NCBI GenBank assembly: GCA_013538855.1
Contig: JABXJS010000008.1
Span: forward strand, 1-46,532
Direction of reading: 5' to 3'
Length of the DNA stretch: 46,532 bases
Source of the DNA: Herpetosiphonaceae bacterium
Lineage (GTDB): Bacteria; Chloroflexota; Chloroflexia; Chloroflexales; Herpetosiphonaceae
In this document: positions 37,382 through 45,572 of the stretch, in pieces
How the letters are laid out: every line of letters starts with the position of its first letter
Numbering within the stretch: position 1 is the stretch's first letter
Program-made: the position numbers and the translations under genes
Notes under the pieces: model-generated
Seen by the model: only the letters and a program-made list of their open reading frames with translations
The model's database searches: none
Told to the model about the DNA's origin: nothing

Positions 37382-37765
37382 GTGCTAACGACCGGCGTGG
37401 ACCTGATCGAGATCGCGCGCATCGAGCATGCCATCGGCCGCTGGGGCCAGCGCTTCACCCAGCGCGTCTGGACGGCGCGCGAGCTGGCCGAATGCCACGG
37501 CCGCGCCGAGTCGCTGGCGGTGCGCTGGGCGGCCAAGGAGGCGGCGGCCAAGGCGCTGGGCGTGGGCCTGCGCGGCCTCGGCGCGGCCTCTGCTGGTGTG
37601 GCCTGGACCGAGATCGAGGTGCGGCGGGCTGCCAGCGGGCGGCCGGAGCTGTGGCTGCACGGCGCGGCGCAGGCGCAGGCGCAGGCGCTAGGCTACCGCG
37701 AGTGGTCGCTGAGCCTGTCGCACAGCGGCGGCATGGCGATTGCGTTGGTGGTCGGGCTGGGCTAA
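37382..37765 (+). CDS. acpS: Holo-[acyl-carrier-protein] synthase
   Basis: A 127-residue phosphopantetheinyl transferase that activates acyl carrier protein with the CoA-derived arm. Motif GVDLIEIARIEHAI with the Mg-binding Asp is at the N-terminus. WAAKEAAAKALG carries the second Glu/Lys set, and WSLSLSHSGGMAIALV closes the fold. It starts with GTG, 2 bases after the FecR-like gene, so it is translationally coupled. A perfect bidirectional hairpin follows the stop. Confidence 0.95.
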   Translation: MLTTGVDLIEIARIEHAIGRWGQRFTQRVWTARELAECHGRAESLAVRWAAKEAAAKALGVGLRGLGAASAGVAWTEIEVRRAASGRPELWLHGAAQAQAQALGYREWSLSLSHSGGMAIALVVGLG

Positions 37766-37772
37766 AACAGTG

Positions 37773-37806
37773 CAGGCCCCCGCTCCGGCTGTGGAGCGGG
37801 GGCCTG
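37773..37806. terminator. Bidirectional terminator between acpS and the sortase gene
   Basis: Perfect 14-bp stem caggcccccgctcc / ggagcgggggcctg with a six-base loop between two convergent genes. AAAACA precedes it on the plus strand, giving a T-run for the minus-strand transcript. Confidence 0.8.
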
Positions 37807-37816
37807 CGGCTTTAAG

Positions 37817-38584
37817 CTACTGCAGCGTCCAGCTGGTGCTGGCGGCCTCGGCCTGGATGGCGCTCTGGAACGGCTCGGCGCGGATGATGACGCGCTGGTC
37901 GAAGGCGTTGGGGCCGGCAGGCGGCCAGCAGGTGATCAGCGTGACCACCTCGCTGCCAGTGGGGTGCATGTACTCGGCATTCTTGATGCGCTGCTCATCG
38001 GGCACGCCGACCTCCTGCACGCGCAGGTTCTCGCGCACGACGTAGAGGTACTCTTGGCCGCCGGAGTAGAGCAGCACCTGGTCGCCTGGCTCCAGCTTGA
38101 TCAGATCGGCGAACACAGGGCCAGCGCCGCCGACGTGGCCGGCCAGCACAATGTTATCGCCCTCGCCGGGGTTGGCGCTGCCCTGATGGTGGCCGACAGC
38201 AAACTTCGCCACCTGCCACACGGCCACATCGTCCTGCATCGACCAGCCAACCTCAACAACCTTGCTGTCAACATTGATCTTTGGAATCACCAGCCGCGAG
38301 ACGGCGGAGTGATTGGTGGTCGTGCCGGGGCCAGCGAGGGGCGCGGTGCTGGCGACGTTCAAGTTGGGCGCGATAAACGCCTCGGGAGCCGAGGCGGGCA
38401 CCGTCTCCACGACGGCGGCCACCGGCAGCGGCAGGGTGCTATCGCCACGCGAGGCGGCGCGCAGATAGGCCTCATCGGCATAGACGCCGCCGACGTAGAG
38501 CAGCAGATACAGGCCGGCGAACATCAGCAGGTTGCCAAGCGTCCACGACCAGCGGCGCGGTTGAATTGTCTGCGAATTGGACAT
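37817..38584 (-). CDS. Sortase (class E/D-like)
   Basis: A 255-residue sortase with one N-terminal membrane helix (about 17-35, LLMFAGLYLLLYVGGVY). A Pro/Ala/Thr-rich linker comes next, then the beta-barrel domain. Catalytic residues are His150 (LAGHVGG), Cys219 (TLITCW) and Arg231 (FDQRVIIRA). All three are present, so it should be active in covalent anchoring or crosslinking of surface proteins. No LPXTG-like substrate is encoded in this window. The start at 38584 gives a short cytoplasmic end; a longer GTG frame (38641) is possible but less natural. Confidence 0.93.
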   Translation of the reverse strand: MSNSQTIQPRRWSWTLGNLLMFAGLYLLLYVGGVYADEAYLRAASRGDSTLPLPVAAVVETVPASAPEAFIAPNLNVASTAPLAGPGTTTNHSAVSRLVIPKINVDSKVVEVGWSMQDDVAVWQVAKFAVGHHQGSANPGEGDNIVLAGHVGGAGPVFADLIKLEPGDQVLLYSGGQEYLYVVRENLRVQEVGVPDEQRIKNAEYMHPTGSEVVTLITCWPPAGPNAFDQRVIIRAEPFQSAIQAEAASTSWTLQ

Positions 38585-38656
38585 GCGTAAACTCTGCTCG
38601 CTCGTACTAGATGAATCTCTACCAACCACTACGCAGGGCACAGGCTGCTTGGATGG

Positions 38657-39214
38657 CTAGGCAGGCGTGGGCAGCGTGACGCCCAGCTCCTCTAGGCGCG
38701 GGCGCAGCAGCTGCAGGGCGTTCATCAGCTCCAGGCGTTGGCGCAGATACTCGGTGTCGAGCTGCTGGCGCTTGATGACATTTTCCACATCGACAACGTC
38801 GTACTTGCCCTGCTCCTCACCACGGCTGAGGAGCAACTTGTGCGCCACCACGTCCTCGGGCGATACCAGCAGCACGCGCGAGCCAAGCAGCGGCTTGCGC
38901 TGGCAATGGGCGATCATCGGCGCATCGAGCAGCAGCGGATAGGTGACGCCGCCCTGGCGCACCGACAGATCATCGAACAGCTTGATTCCGCGCCAGAGAA
39001 TGCGCCCGCCATCGAACTGCACGGCCTTCTGGCCCTGCTGCAGCAACGTTGCAACCTGATTGAGCGTACCCTGCGGCACTAAAATATCGATATCGTTGAT
39101 CGGGCGGCGATTGCCATAGAGGTGCGCCGCCGCGCCAGCGAAAACTCCCCAGTTCAAGTGCGCGCCATCGAGCAGTTTTTGAACTACCGCTAGGTTTCCT
39201 GCAATCAGTGACAT
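38657..39214 (-). CDS. Nucleotidyltransferase-fold protein (MNT/AbiEii-like)
   Basis: A 185-residue protein with a polymerase-beta/nucleotidyltransferase-type start. FAGAAAHLYGNRRPINDIDILV has the G-x(n)-DxD pattern with Asp residues in NDIDILV. VSPEDVVAHKLLLSRG follows, as in AbiEii and related nucleotidyltransferases, with a C-terminal helical part. Such proteins occur as toxin-antitoxin partners or as solitary tRNA or small-molecule modifying enzymes. No antitoxin gene is adjacent: the sortase gene follows after 72 bases. GAGG lies about 10 bases before the ATG. Confidence 0.75.
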   Translation of the reverse strand: MSLIAGNLAVVQKLLDGAHLNWGVFAGAAAHLYGNRRPINDIDILVPQGTLNQVATLLQQGQKAVQFDGGRILWRGIKLFDDLSVRQGGVTYPLLLDAPMIAHCQRKPLLGSRVLLVSPEDVVAHKLLLSRGEEQGKYDVVDVENVIKRQQLDTEYLRQRLELMNALQLLRPRLEELGVTLPTPA

Positions 39215-39337
39215 AAAACGTGCCTCACTTTATCAATCACCCAGGGGCGATGATGCTAAGAAGAAGGTGCAGTGAACGCCGGGCGTTGGATGGAATCGAA
39301 TATCTATGCAGCCCACCAGCCGTCGGAGCGGCGCTGC

Positions 39338-39952
39338 TCAGGGCGTGGTAAACGCTTGGCGGCGGCCCGACCACTCGGTGTGCTGTAGCTGCATGTCGTA
39401 GAACTGAACCCAGACGGTGTGCCGACCATGGCGCAGGTAGGGTTCGATCTTCGTGCGCGTCTCGGCGCTTAGGATGCTCAAAAAGCGTGCGCCGGCATCA
39501 CGCCAGTGCGAGCCAGTGGCCTGAAAGCCCAGCGTGCGATAGCAGCGCACCGCGCGCTCGTTGAGGGCCGCGACATCAAGCACCATGGTGCGAAAGCGCA
39601 TCGGGCCGAAGAAGGCGTCGAGAAAACATGCCAGCGCCTCGGTGCCATAGCCCTGGCTCACGTAGGGCGAGCCGATGGTGATGCCCAACCGCGCCGACGC
39701 TTTTTTATGATCGATATCGCGCAGCGTCAGCCGACCGATCAGCAGCTGCTCGTGGGTCTCGATGGCAAACGTGCGCCGGATATCCGGCGACCAGTTGCGC
39801 TGGCCTGCGGTTACACGATCGGGCAGGTTCCAAACCACACTGAGCGGATCGTCAAAAGGTGGCCAACGATCCATACTATAATAATCTTGCCGCTGCCAGC
39901 GGCGAATGTTGAGTCGGGCGCTTTTTAGAAGGAGTTCATCGCGTGCCATCAT
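39338..39952 (-). CDS. GNAT family acetyltransferase (RimJ/RimL-like)
   Basis: A 204-residue GNAT protein starting LLLKSARLNIRRW, as RimJ/RimL-like members do. It has the strand LLIGRLTLRDID, the acetyl-CoA loop SQGYGTEAL and the C-terminal LNERAVRCYRTLGF. Substrate unknown. Two adjacent ATGs (39952 and 39949) are possible, with AAGGCGG upstream. The coding start overlaps the start of the divergent lipoprotein gene by up to 10 bases, so each promoter must lie inside the other gene. Confidence 0.88.
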   Translation of the reverse strand: MMARDELLLKSARLNIRRWQRQDYYSMDRWPPFDDPLSVVWNLPDRVTAGQRNWSPDIRRTFAIETHEQLLIGRLTLRDIDHKKASARLGITIGSPYVSQGYGTEALACFLDAFFGPMRFRTMVLDVAALNERAVRCYRTLGFQATGSHWRDAGARFLSILSAETRTKIEPYLRHGRHTVWVQFYDMQLQHTEWSGRRQAFTTP

Positions 39953-41064
39953 TCTGGGTTTTCCGCCTTGTGAATGTTGCGCTCAATTATATCACGAGCC
40001 GACGCTGCAACGGGCTAGTACTTCTGGCTCTGCTGCTCTGCGCCTGTGCGCCGACGCAGCCGACCGCTACGCCGATTTTGGTGCCCACGCCGCAGCTAAC
40101 GCCAACCACCGTGATTGCGCAGCCAAGCGCCGCGCCGCGCGCGTCAGCTACGGCCACAACAGCTGTAGCAACGTCCGTACCGCCCACACCGGTCGCCCCC
40201 GAGCGGCTGGTCGAGCGCAGCGCCAACGGCCCGATCGAGCACTTTGGGCCACCTGCGCCCTCAGGCCGCTGGCTCATCGGCGAGCACGCCGACGCCACCT
40301 TCGGCGTCTACGATGTCGTTGGACCGCGCCCAAGCCTGCCAACACTGATCGCCGGGCAGCCGCTGGCCTGGTCCAACGATGGGGCGCTTGTGCTGTACAC
40401 GCCAGCGCTCAGCCCCACGCTGCTGGCGGCGCTTGAGCCAAGCACCGCGCTCACGGCAACCGTGCTCACATCGCAGCGCGGCGCGATCACGGGCCTGGCC
40501 TGGCTCAAAACTCAGATCATCTATGCCGCACAGGCGGATGATCGGCTCCAGCTGGTCGAGCTCACCGGGCAGCAAGAGCGGGTGGTTGGACAGCTGATGC
40601 AGCAGCAGCTGCTGCCTGGCGGGATGCAGGCTGATCGCAATTTGCAGTGGGTGGCCCTGCTCACTGAAGATGTTGTGTCAGGCACCTTGCAGCTGTCCAT
40701 TTTCACACCGACCACCGGCGATCTCCAGCGCATCGACAGCGGCCCTGGCGGCCCCGTCGCTGGCGTGCAGTGGTCCGACACTGGGCAGCTCGCCTATGAT
40801 CTGGGGGCGGGCCTGCGCCTGTACGACCCAGCGACGGGCCTGATCACGCAGTCCGGCATCGACGCACAGCCGCTGGCCTGGCCGTCAGCGGGCCTGCTCG
40901 CCCGCCAGCCCGACGACACGCTGGTGCGCTGGCGCAACGATGGCCGCCTCCAGTCGTTCGACACTGGAAGCGGCCAGGTGCAGGTGCGCGACGCACAGAG
41001 CGCCGGGCTAGGCAAGCTACTTTTCTTGATCAATGGTGAGGTGTGGCGGAGCACACTGCCGTAG
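39943..41064 (+). CDS. Putative WD40-like lipoprotein
   Basis: A 373-residue protein beginning with GTG, supported by AAGGAG 8 bases upstream. A lipoprotein signal is visible (NGLVLLALLLCAC with the lipid cysteine in CAC), though with a rather long n-region. A Pro/Thr/Ala-rich linker follows (about 38-85). The rest is a beta-propeller-like series with LAWSNDGALVLYTP, GLAWLKTQIIYAA, VQWSDTGQLAYDL and PLAWPSAGLLARQ. No catalytic residues are apparent. It is probably a surface-exposed binding protein. It is divergent from and overlaps the GNAT gene. Confidence 0.82.
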   Translation: MPSFWVFRLVNVALNYITSRRCNGLVLLALLLCACAPTQPTATPILVPTPQLTPTTVIAQPSAAPRASATATTAVATSVPPTPVAPERLVERSANGPIEHFGPPAPSGRWLIGEHADATFGVYDVVGPRPSLPTLIAGQPLAWSNDGALVLYTPALSPTLLAALEPSTALTATVLTSQRGAITGLAWLKTQIIYAAQADDRLQLVELTGQQERVVGQLMQQQLLPGGMQADRNLQWVALLTEDVVSGTLQLSIFTPTTGDLQRIDSGPGGPVAGVQWSDTGQLAYDLGAGLRLYDPATGLITQSGIDAQPLAWPSAGLLARQPDDTLVRWRNDGRLQSFDTGSGQVQVRDAQSAGLGKLLFLINGEVWRSTLP

Positions 41065-41114
41065 CGCACGCCGCGCCCACACACAGCCGTGCAGGCGCAG
41101 CGCGCAGCAGCATC

Positions 41115-42641
41115 CTAACGCTTGGCGGGCGGGTCGCCCAGGCCATTGTTTTTGATCACCTCGCTGTACCACAGCGCACTCTGCTTGGGCACGCGCTCCA
41201 GCGTCGCATAGTCAACATAGATAATGCCCCAGCGCTGATTGTAGCCCTCGGCCCACTCAAAGTTATCCATGAATGACCATACATAGTAGCCCTGGAGATT
41301 CACGCCGTCGCTGATGGCGCGCTGCGCGGCCGCAAAGTGATCGTAGAGGAAGCGGACGCGGCGCTGGTCGTCGACCTGGTGGTCGGCGTTCAGCTCGTCG
41401 TCGAAGGGCGCGCCGTTCTCGGTGATGTAGAGCGGCAGGTCGCCGTAGTCGCGCTTGATGCGCGTCAGCATATCGTACATGCCCTGGGCGTACATCGGCT
41501 GCCAGCTGGCGGCGGAGTACTCGTGCGGGGCCTGCGCAATCTGCGGGCCAGGGGCCACGTAGATCGGATTGTAGTAGTTGATCCCCAGAATATCCAGCGG
41601 CTGGTTGATCGTGGCGAGATCGCCGGGCTGAATTGCAGCCTTCAGGCCCAGGTCGCCGATGTGCTCCAGCATGTCCGCCGGATAGTAGCCATGGATCATG
41701 GGATCAAGGTAGAGCCGATTTTCTAGGCCGTCCTGAATCACCGCCGCCGCCTGCGCCGCTGGCGTGTCGTCGATCGGATAGACCGGCGAGACGTTCATCG
41801 CCGCGCCAATCTTGCCATCGCTGATGTTGGCGGCGCGGAATGCCTGCACCGCCAGCCCGTGGCCCAGCAGCATATGGTGCAGCGCTGTGTAGGCGCGCGT
41901 TCGATCCTGCACCCCTGGCGCATGGATGCCCAGGATGTAGCCAACATCGACGACCGTCTTTGGCTCGTTGAGCGTGAGCCACAGCTTGACCTGATCGCCA
42001 AGCGCACGGTAGACCGTATCGGCGTACTCGGCGAAACGCTGCGCGGTGTCGCGGCTTTCCCAGCCGCCGAGGTCCTGCAGCGCCTGCGGCAGGTCCCAGT
42101 GGAACAGCGTGGCCATCGGCTGGATGTCGCGCTTGAGCATGGCCTCGACCAGCCGCTTATAGAAGTCGATGCCCTGCTGGTTGACCGCGCCAGCGCCGGT
42201 GGGCACGATGCGCGGCCAGGCGATCGAGAAGCGGTAGGTCTGCACACCGAGCTGCTGCATCAGGTCGAAGTCTTGCTCAAAGCGATGGTAGTGGTCGTCG
42301 GCCACATCGCCCGTATCGCCGTTGAGCACGCGGCCGGGCGTGTGGCTAAAGCGATCCCAGACCGACTCGCCGCGGCCGTCGACGTTCGCCGCGCCCTCGA
42401 TCTGATACGCCGAGGTGGCCACGCCCCACAGGAAGCCTTTGGGAAAAACGACCTGGAGCGCGCGCTGTTGATCGGCCGCCTTGGTTGGCGGTGAGGTCGG
42501 CTGCACATCTGTCGGCGCAGCGGTCGATAGCACATCCGTCGTCGTCGCCATGCACGCTAGCAGCAGCTGGCTTGTGGCGGCAACGCCTGCGGTTAGCCCG
42601 GCCATACGCACAAAATCACGCCGTGTGAGCAGTTGAAACAT
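41115..42641 (-). CDS. Exported GH1 beta-glucosidase (Tat lipoprotein)
   Basis: A 508-residue family GH1 beta-glycosidase. The acid/base is Glu226 in LTLNEP and the nucleophile Glu408 in YITENG. FPKGFLWGVATSAYQIEG marks the N-terminal entry of the barrel and WSFMDNFEWAEGY the aglycone end. In front sits a twin-arginine signal (TRRDFVRMAGL) ending in LLLAC with Cys30, then a Thr/Pro/Ser linker (about 31-55). GH1 enzymes are usually cytoplasmic, so export as a lipoprotein is notable. AGGGG lies upstream of the ATG at 42641; the longer frame to 42749 would bury the Tat motif. Three LacI-type palindromes lie upstream. Confidence 0.95.
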   Translation of the reverse strand: MFQLLTRRDFVRMAGLTAGVAATSQLLLACMATTTDVLSTAAPTDVQPTSPPTKAADQQRALQVVFPKGFLWGVATSAYQIEGAANVDGRGESVWDRFSHTPGRVLNGDTGDVADDHYHRFEQDFDLMQQLGVQTYRFSIAWPRIVPTGAGAVNQQGIDFYKRLVEAMLKRDIQPMATLFHWDLPQALQDLGGWESRDTAQRFAEYADTVYRALGDQVKLWLTLNEPKTVVDVGYILGIHAPGVQDRTRAYTALHHMLLGHGLAVQAFRAANISDGKIGAAMNVSPVYPIDDTPAAQAAAVIQDGLENRLYLDPMIHGYYPADMLEHIGDLGLKAAIQPGDLATINQPLDILGINYYNPIYVAPGPQIAQAPHEYSAASWQPMYAQGMYDMLTRIKRDYGDLPLYITENGAPFDDELNADHQVDDQRRVRFLYDHFAAAQRAISDGVNLQGYYVWSFMDNFEWAEGYNQRWGIIYVDYATLERVPKQSALWYSEVIKNNGLGDPPAKR

Positions 42642-42749
42642 AGTTTTGCCCCTATTCCTATAACGCTGACGCACTGCTCCCCTGCCCTTGCCTAGCCGCT
42701 CGACACCACTGCGCCCCTGCACTGAGTGATCGGCGACACGCTTGATCAA

Positions 42750-42767
42750 CTTGGGACCGGTTCCAAG
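42750..42767 (-). promoter_or_regulatory. LacI-type operator candidate 1
   Basis: CTTGGGACCGGTTCCAAG, an 18-bp palindrome with one mismatched pair centred on CCGG, 109 bases upstream of the beta-glucosidase ATG. It resembles LacI-family sugar repressor sites. Confidence 0.65.
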
Positions 42768-42823
42768 TTTTCAACAACGATGGCTTAAACCTTGCACATC
42801 TCTTCGCCCTTGCGATGCAGCAT

Positions 42824-42837
42824 GGGGAGCGCTCTAA
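42824..42837 (-). promoter_or_regulatory. LacI-type operator candidate 2 (CelR-like)
   Basis: GGGGAGCGCTCTAA is close to the published CelR/cellulose-regulator type box (GGGAGCGCTCCC) centred on GCGC. On the minus strand it lies directly after the -10 hexamer, at the expected transcription start. Confidence 0.7.
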
Positions 42838-42865
42838 ATATACCACAGCATCGAAATAATTGAAA
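42837..42865 (-). promoter_or_regulatory. Candidate promoter of the beta-glucosidase gene
   Basis: On the minus strand, TTTCAA (42865-42860), a 17-base spacer and TATATT (42842-42837). The -35 is weak. The two flanking palindromes cover both ends of this promoter. Confidence 0.5.
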
Positions 42866-42874
42866 GCGTTTACA
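42861..42874 (-). promoter_or_regulatory. LacI-type operator candidate 3 (cre-like)
   Basis: TGAAAGCGTTTACA fits the catabolite-responsive element consensus (TGWAARCGYTWNCW) at all positions. It overlaps the -35 hexamer of the beta-glucosidase promoter. In non-Firmicutes such a site more likely binds a local LacI-family repressor than CcpA. Confidence 0.7.
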
Positions 42875-42934
42875 ATCACATCAGCAACAAAACCTGCGCT
42901 CAACGCCAGCAGGCGGCGCTGAGCGCAGGCAAGG

Positions 42935-44101
42935 CTAGGGCTTCAGGACAACCTTCGTGCAATCGACGCGGTGCTTGAACAGCTCATAGGCGCGCGGAGC
43001 CTCCGCGAGGGGGAAGTGGTGCGAGATCACAAAGGTGGGGTCGATATCGCCGCGCTGGATGCGCTCCAGCAGCGGCTGCAAGTAGCGGTGCACGTGCGTC
43101 TGGCCCATGCGCATGGTCAGCCCTTTGCCAAAGGCGGCCCCAAACGGCACTTTATCGAGCATGCCGCCATACACGCCAGGCACCGACACCGTGCCACCCT
43201 TGCGGCAGGCCTGGATGGCCTCGCGCAGCACGTGCGGGCGGTCGGTCTCCAAGAAGGTCGCCGCCTTGACGCGATCCATCAGCGCATCCACACTTGCGCC
43301 ATGCGCCTCTAGGCCCACAGCGTCGATGCACACATCGGGACCGCGGCCGCCGGTCAGCTCCTTGAGCGTCTCGATGACCTCCTGCTCGTCAAAGTTGATC
43401 GTCTCGGCCTGGCTGTGCCGCCGCGCTAGCTCCAGCCGGTCGGGGATGCGATCAATCGAGATCACGCGCTCGGCACCAAGCAGGCGCGCGCTGGCCAGGG
43501 CAAACTGGCCCACCGGCCCAGCGCCCCACACAGCCACCACATCGCCTGGCTTGATGTTGCCGTTCTCCGCCGCCATATAGCCTGTCGGGAAAATGTCGGT
43601 CAGGAACAGCACCTGCTCATCGCGCAGGTCGGAGGGGATTTTAAGCGCGCCAACGTCGGCGTAGGGCACGCGCACGTACTCGGCCTGGCCGCCAGCGTAG
43701 CCGCCAAGCATATGCGAGTAGCCGAAGATGCCAGCGGGCGCGTAGCCATACAGCGCCTCGGCGATGTGCGCGTTCGGATTGGAGTTATCGCACAGCGACC
43801 ACAGCTCGGACTGACAGAAAAAGCAGTTGCCGCAGGCGATCGGAAACGGGATCACCACACGGTCGCCGATGCTTAAGTTGGTCACCGCCTTGCCTAGCTC
43901 CACCACCTCGCCCATAAACTCGTGGCCGAGGATGTCGCCAGCCTCCATCGTGGGAATGTAGCCGTCGTACAGGTGCAGGTCCGAGCCGCAGATCGCTGTC
44001 GAGGTCACTTTGATGATGATATCGCGCGGGTTGAGAATCTGCGGATCGGGGACGTGCTCAACGCGCACATCGTCTTTGCCATGCCAACACACAGCCTTCA
44101 T
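42935..44101 (-). CDS. Zinc-dependent alcohol dehydrogenase (FdhA-like MDR)
   Basis: A 388-residue medium-chain dehydrogenase. Catalytic zinc ligands are Cys38 (ICGSDLH), His60 and Glu61 (LGHEFMGEV). The structural zinc site is Cys90, Cys93, Cys96 and Cys104. The NAD-binding motif is VWGAGPVGQ, and the acidic residue after it ([10 protein letters not shown]) suggests NAD preference. The closest type I recall is the glutathione-independent formaldehyde dehydrogenase-like group, including threonine-dehydrogenase-like members. GAAGGAG precedes the ATG. It is followed by the beta-glucosidase gene but separated by its promoter and operators. Confidence 0.93.
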   Translation of the reverse strand: MKAVCWHGKDDVRVEHVPDPQILNPRDIIIKVTSTAICGSDLHLYDGYIPTMEAGDILGHEFMGEVVELGKAVTNLSIGDRVVIPFPIACGNCFFCQSELWSLCDNSNPNAHIAEALYGYAPAGIFGYSHMLGGYAGGQAEYVRVPYADVGALKIPSDLRDEQVLFLTDIFPTGYMAAENGNIKPGDVVAVWGAGPVGQFALASARLLGAERVISIDRIPDRLELARRHSQAETINFDEQEVIETLKELTGGRGPDVCIDAVGLEAHGASVDALMDRVKAATFLETDRPHVLREAIQACRKGGTVSVPGVYGGMLDKVPFGAAFGKGLTMRMGQTHVHRYLQPLLERIQRGDIDPTFVISHHFPLAEAPRAYELFKHRVDCTKVVLKP

Positions 44102-44147
44102 ATGATGCTCCTTCTCTAAAATAGATTGCTATCACCGTGCCCTGGTG

Positions 44148-44672
44148 CTACTTGGAGGGCTTAAGCGCGCCGGCGACTTTATCCAGCAGCGTGCGCTCGC
44201 CGTGGGGCTGATTCTCAATCGTTGGAATCTCACCGGCCTCCATCAGCGCCTTGAAGCGGCGCAGGTCCTCGCGCACCTGCTGGTCGGGGGCCGCGCCAAA
44301 CAGCTTGGCCACCAGATCGCCGACCTTGCCCGCTGGCGGCTCGTAGCTCAGCTCAACCTGCACCACCGTGCCGCGGTCGCCAGGCGCGGCATAGAAGCGC
44401 ACGCTGCCCCAGTTGTTCACCTGCGCCTTGGGCAGCGCGCGCCAGGCGATCAGCTCATTGGGCGTATCAGCGGTGATCTCGGCGTCCCACTCGACCGACT
44501 GGCCCAGCGGAGCCTTGGCCATCCAGTGCGAGCGGCGCTCGTCCAGCGTGCGCACCGCCTCCAGATAGTGCATAAAGCGCGGCAGATTCTCGAAGCTGCG
44601 CCAAAAGGCGTACAGCTTGTCGGCAGGCTGAGCAATTGTCACCTGGCGCTTAACTGTCACTGGCTCACTCAT
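44148..44672 (-). CDS. SRPBCC family protein (174 aa)
   Basis: The third SRPBCC protein of the window. It shows the same signature: YAFWRSFENLPRFMHYLEAV, SHWMAKAPLGQSVEWDAEI, then SYEPPAGKVGDLVAKLFG and a C-terminal helix VREDLRRFKALMEAGE. It is closest to the domain in the gene at 8456-9349. AAGGAGG precedes the ATG at 44672; the longer frame to 44741 is rejected. It lies 46 bases upstream of the alcohol dehydrogenase gene on the same strand and may be co-transcribed with it. Ligand unknown. Confidence 0.9.
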   Translation of the reverse strand: MSEPVTVKRQVTIAQPADKLYAFWRSFENLPRFMHYLEAVRTLDERRSHWMAKAPLGQSVEWDAEITADTPNELIAWRALPKAQVNNWGSVRFYAAPGDRGTVVQVELSYEPPAGKVGDLVAKLFGAAPDQQVREDLRRFKALMEAGEIPTIENQPHGERTLLDKVAGALKPSK

Positions 44673-44703
44673 CGACAGACCTCCTTCACATAGTTCAGCT
44701 GCG

Positions 44704-44719
44704 GCCACACGCGTGTGGC
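44704..44719. promoter_or_regulatory. Perfect 16-bp palindrome in a divergent promoter region
   Basis: GCCACACGCGTGTGGC is fully symmetric. It lies 31 bases upstream of the SRPBCC start and about 35 bases before a TATACT (44755-44760) that could serve the GNAT gene, so it is a candidate operator. Confidence 0.5.
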
Positions 44720-44818
44720 GGCTGGCTACACTCTCTAGCAAGAGGCGTTCCGGTTATACTATCCTGCATACTGATGAGGAGAGCGAGCACACGCATGTTG
44801 GAGACTCAAGGAGAGCTG

Positions 44819-45556
44819 ATGACTGAACTCAGCCGCGATATTCGCGCGGTGATCGAGCGCTACTGGAGCGCCTTCTTCGGCTGGGAGCACGCCGACTGGG
44901 CGCAGCCGACCTGCGCGCTGCTGCCCCACGCCGCGCTGGGCAGCTACCAGGGCCTTGTGGTGTTCGAGCGGCCGCCGGTGCGCATTATCTCTGCGCCGCC
45001 AGCGTGGCTCGCGCCGCTGCAAGGACACACAGCCGTGCTGGCGCAGACGCCGCTGAAGCTGCTCGCCAGCGTGCTCAGCGCCGCCGGTCTGCCGCTTGGT
45101 CAGCGGATTGGCCCCGCCTGGATTGGCTACACCACCACGCCGCCAGCGCAGCCAGCCCACCCGCCAGCGCGCCTGCTGCACGACAAGGATGCGCCGCTCA
45201 TCGACCTGCTGCGCAGCGACTGCGCGCCGCTCGAATGGGAGCACGGCGGCAGCGAGCTAGGCGTCGAGCCACTGGCCGGGGCCTTTCTCGGCGAGGCGCT
45301 GATCGCGCTCAGCGGCTACAGCGTCTGGGGCGACAGCATCGCCCACATCAGTGTCATCAGCCACCCAGACTACCGCGGCCTTGGCGGTGGCCGCGCGGCG
45401 GTGGCGCTGCTCACGGCGGCCGCCCTGCAGCGGGACTTGATCGCTCAGTACCGCACGCTCACAACCAACCATACATCGCTGCGCATCGCCCGGCGGCTGG
45501 GCTTCGTCGAGTACGCGCACACGCTGGCCTACCGCCTTCAGCCTGAGCAAACATAG
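44819..45556 (+). CDS. GNAT family acetyltransferase
   Basis: A 245-residue protein with a C-terminal GNAT domain. The acetyl-CoA loop is in SHPDYRGLGGGRAAVALL, then LTTNHTSLRIARRLGFVEY. The first 110 residues (ERYWSAFFGWEHADW, FERPPVRIISAPP) form a different, lid-like domain, as in some two-part GNAT proteins. Of three in-frame ATGs (44774, 44795 and 44819), the last has AAGGAG at ideal spacing. The macrodomain gene follows after 16 bases, so the two form an operon. Confidence 0.85.
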   Translation: MTELSRDIRAVIERYWSAFFGWEHADWAQPTCALLPHAALGSYQGLVVFERPPVRIISAPPAWLAPLQGHTAVLAQTPLKLLASVLSAAGLPLGQRIGPAWIGYTTTPPAQPAHPPARLLHDKDAPLIDLLRSDCAPLEWEHGGSELGVEPLAGAFLGEALIALSGYSVWGDSIAHISVISHPDYRGLGGGRAAVALLTAAALQRDLIAQYRTLTTNHTSLRIARRLGFVEYAHTLAYRLQPEQT

Positions 45557-45572
45557 ACGGGAAAGCAACACC

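Noticed and set aside
38657-39214. Toxin-antitoxin module with the nucleotidyltransferase-like gene
   Set aside because: No partner gene of antitoxin type is adjacent; neighbours are a sortase and a GNAT gene.
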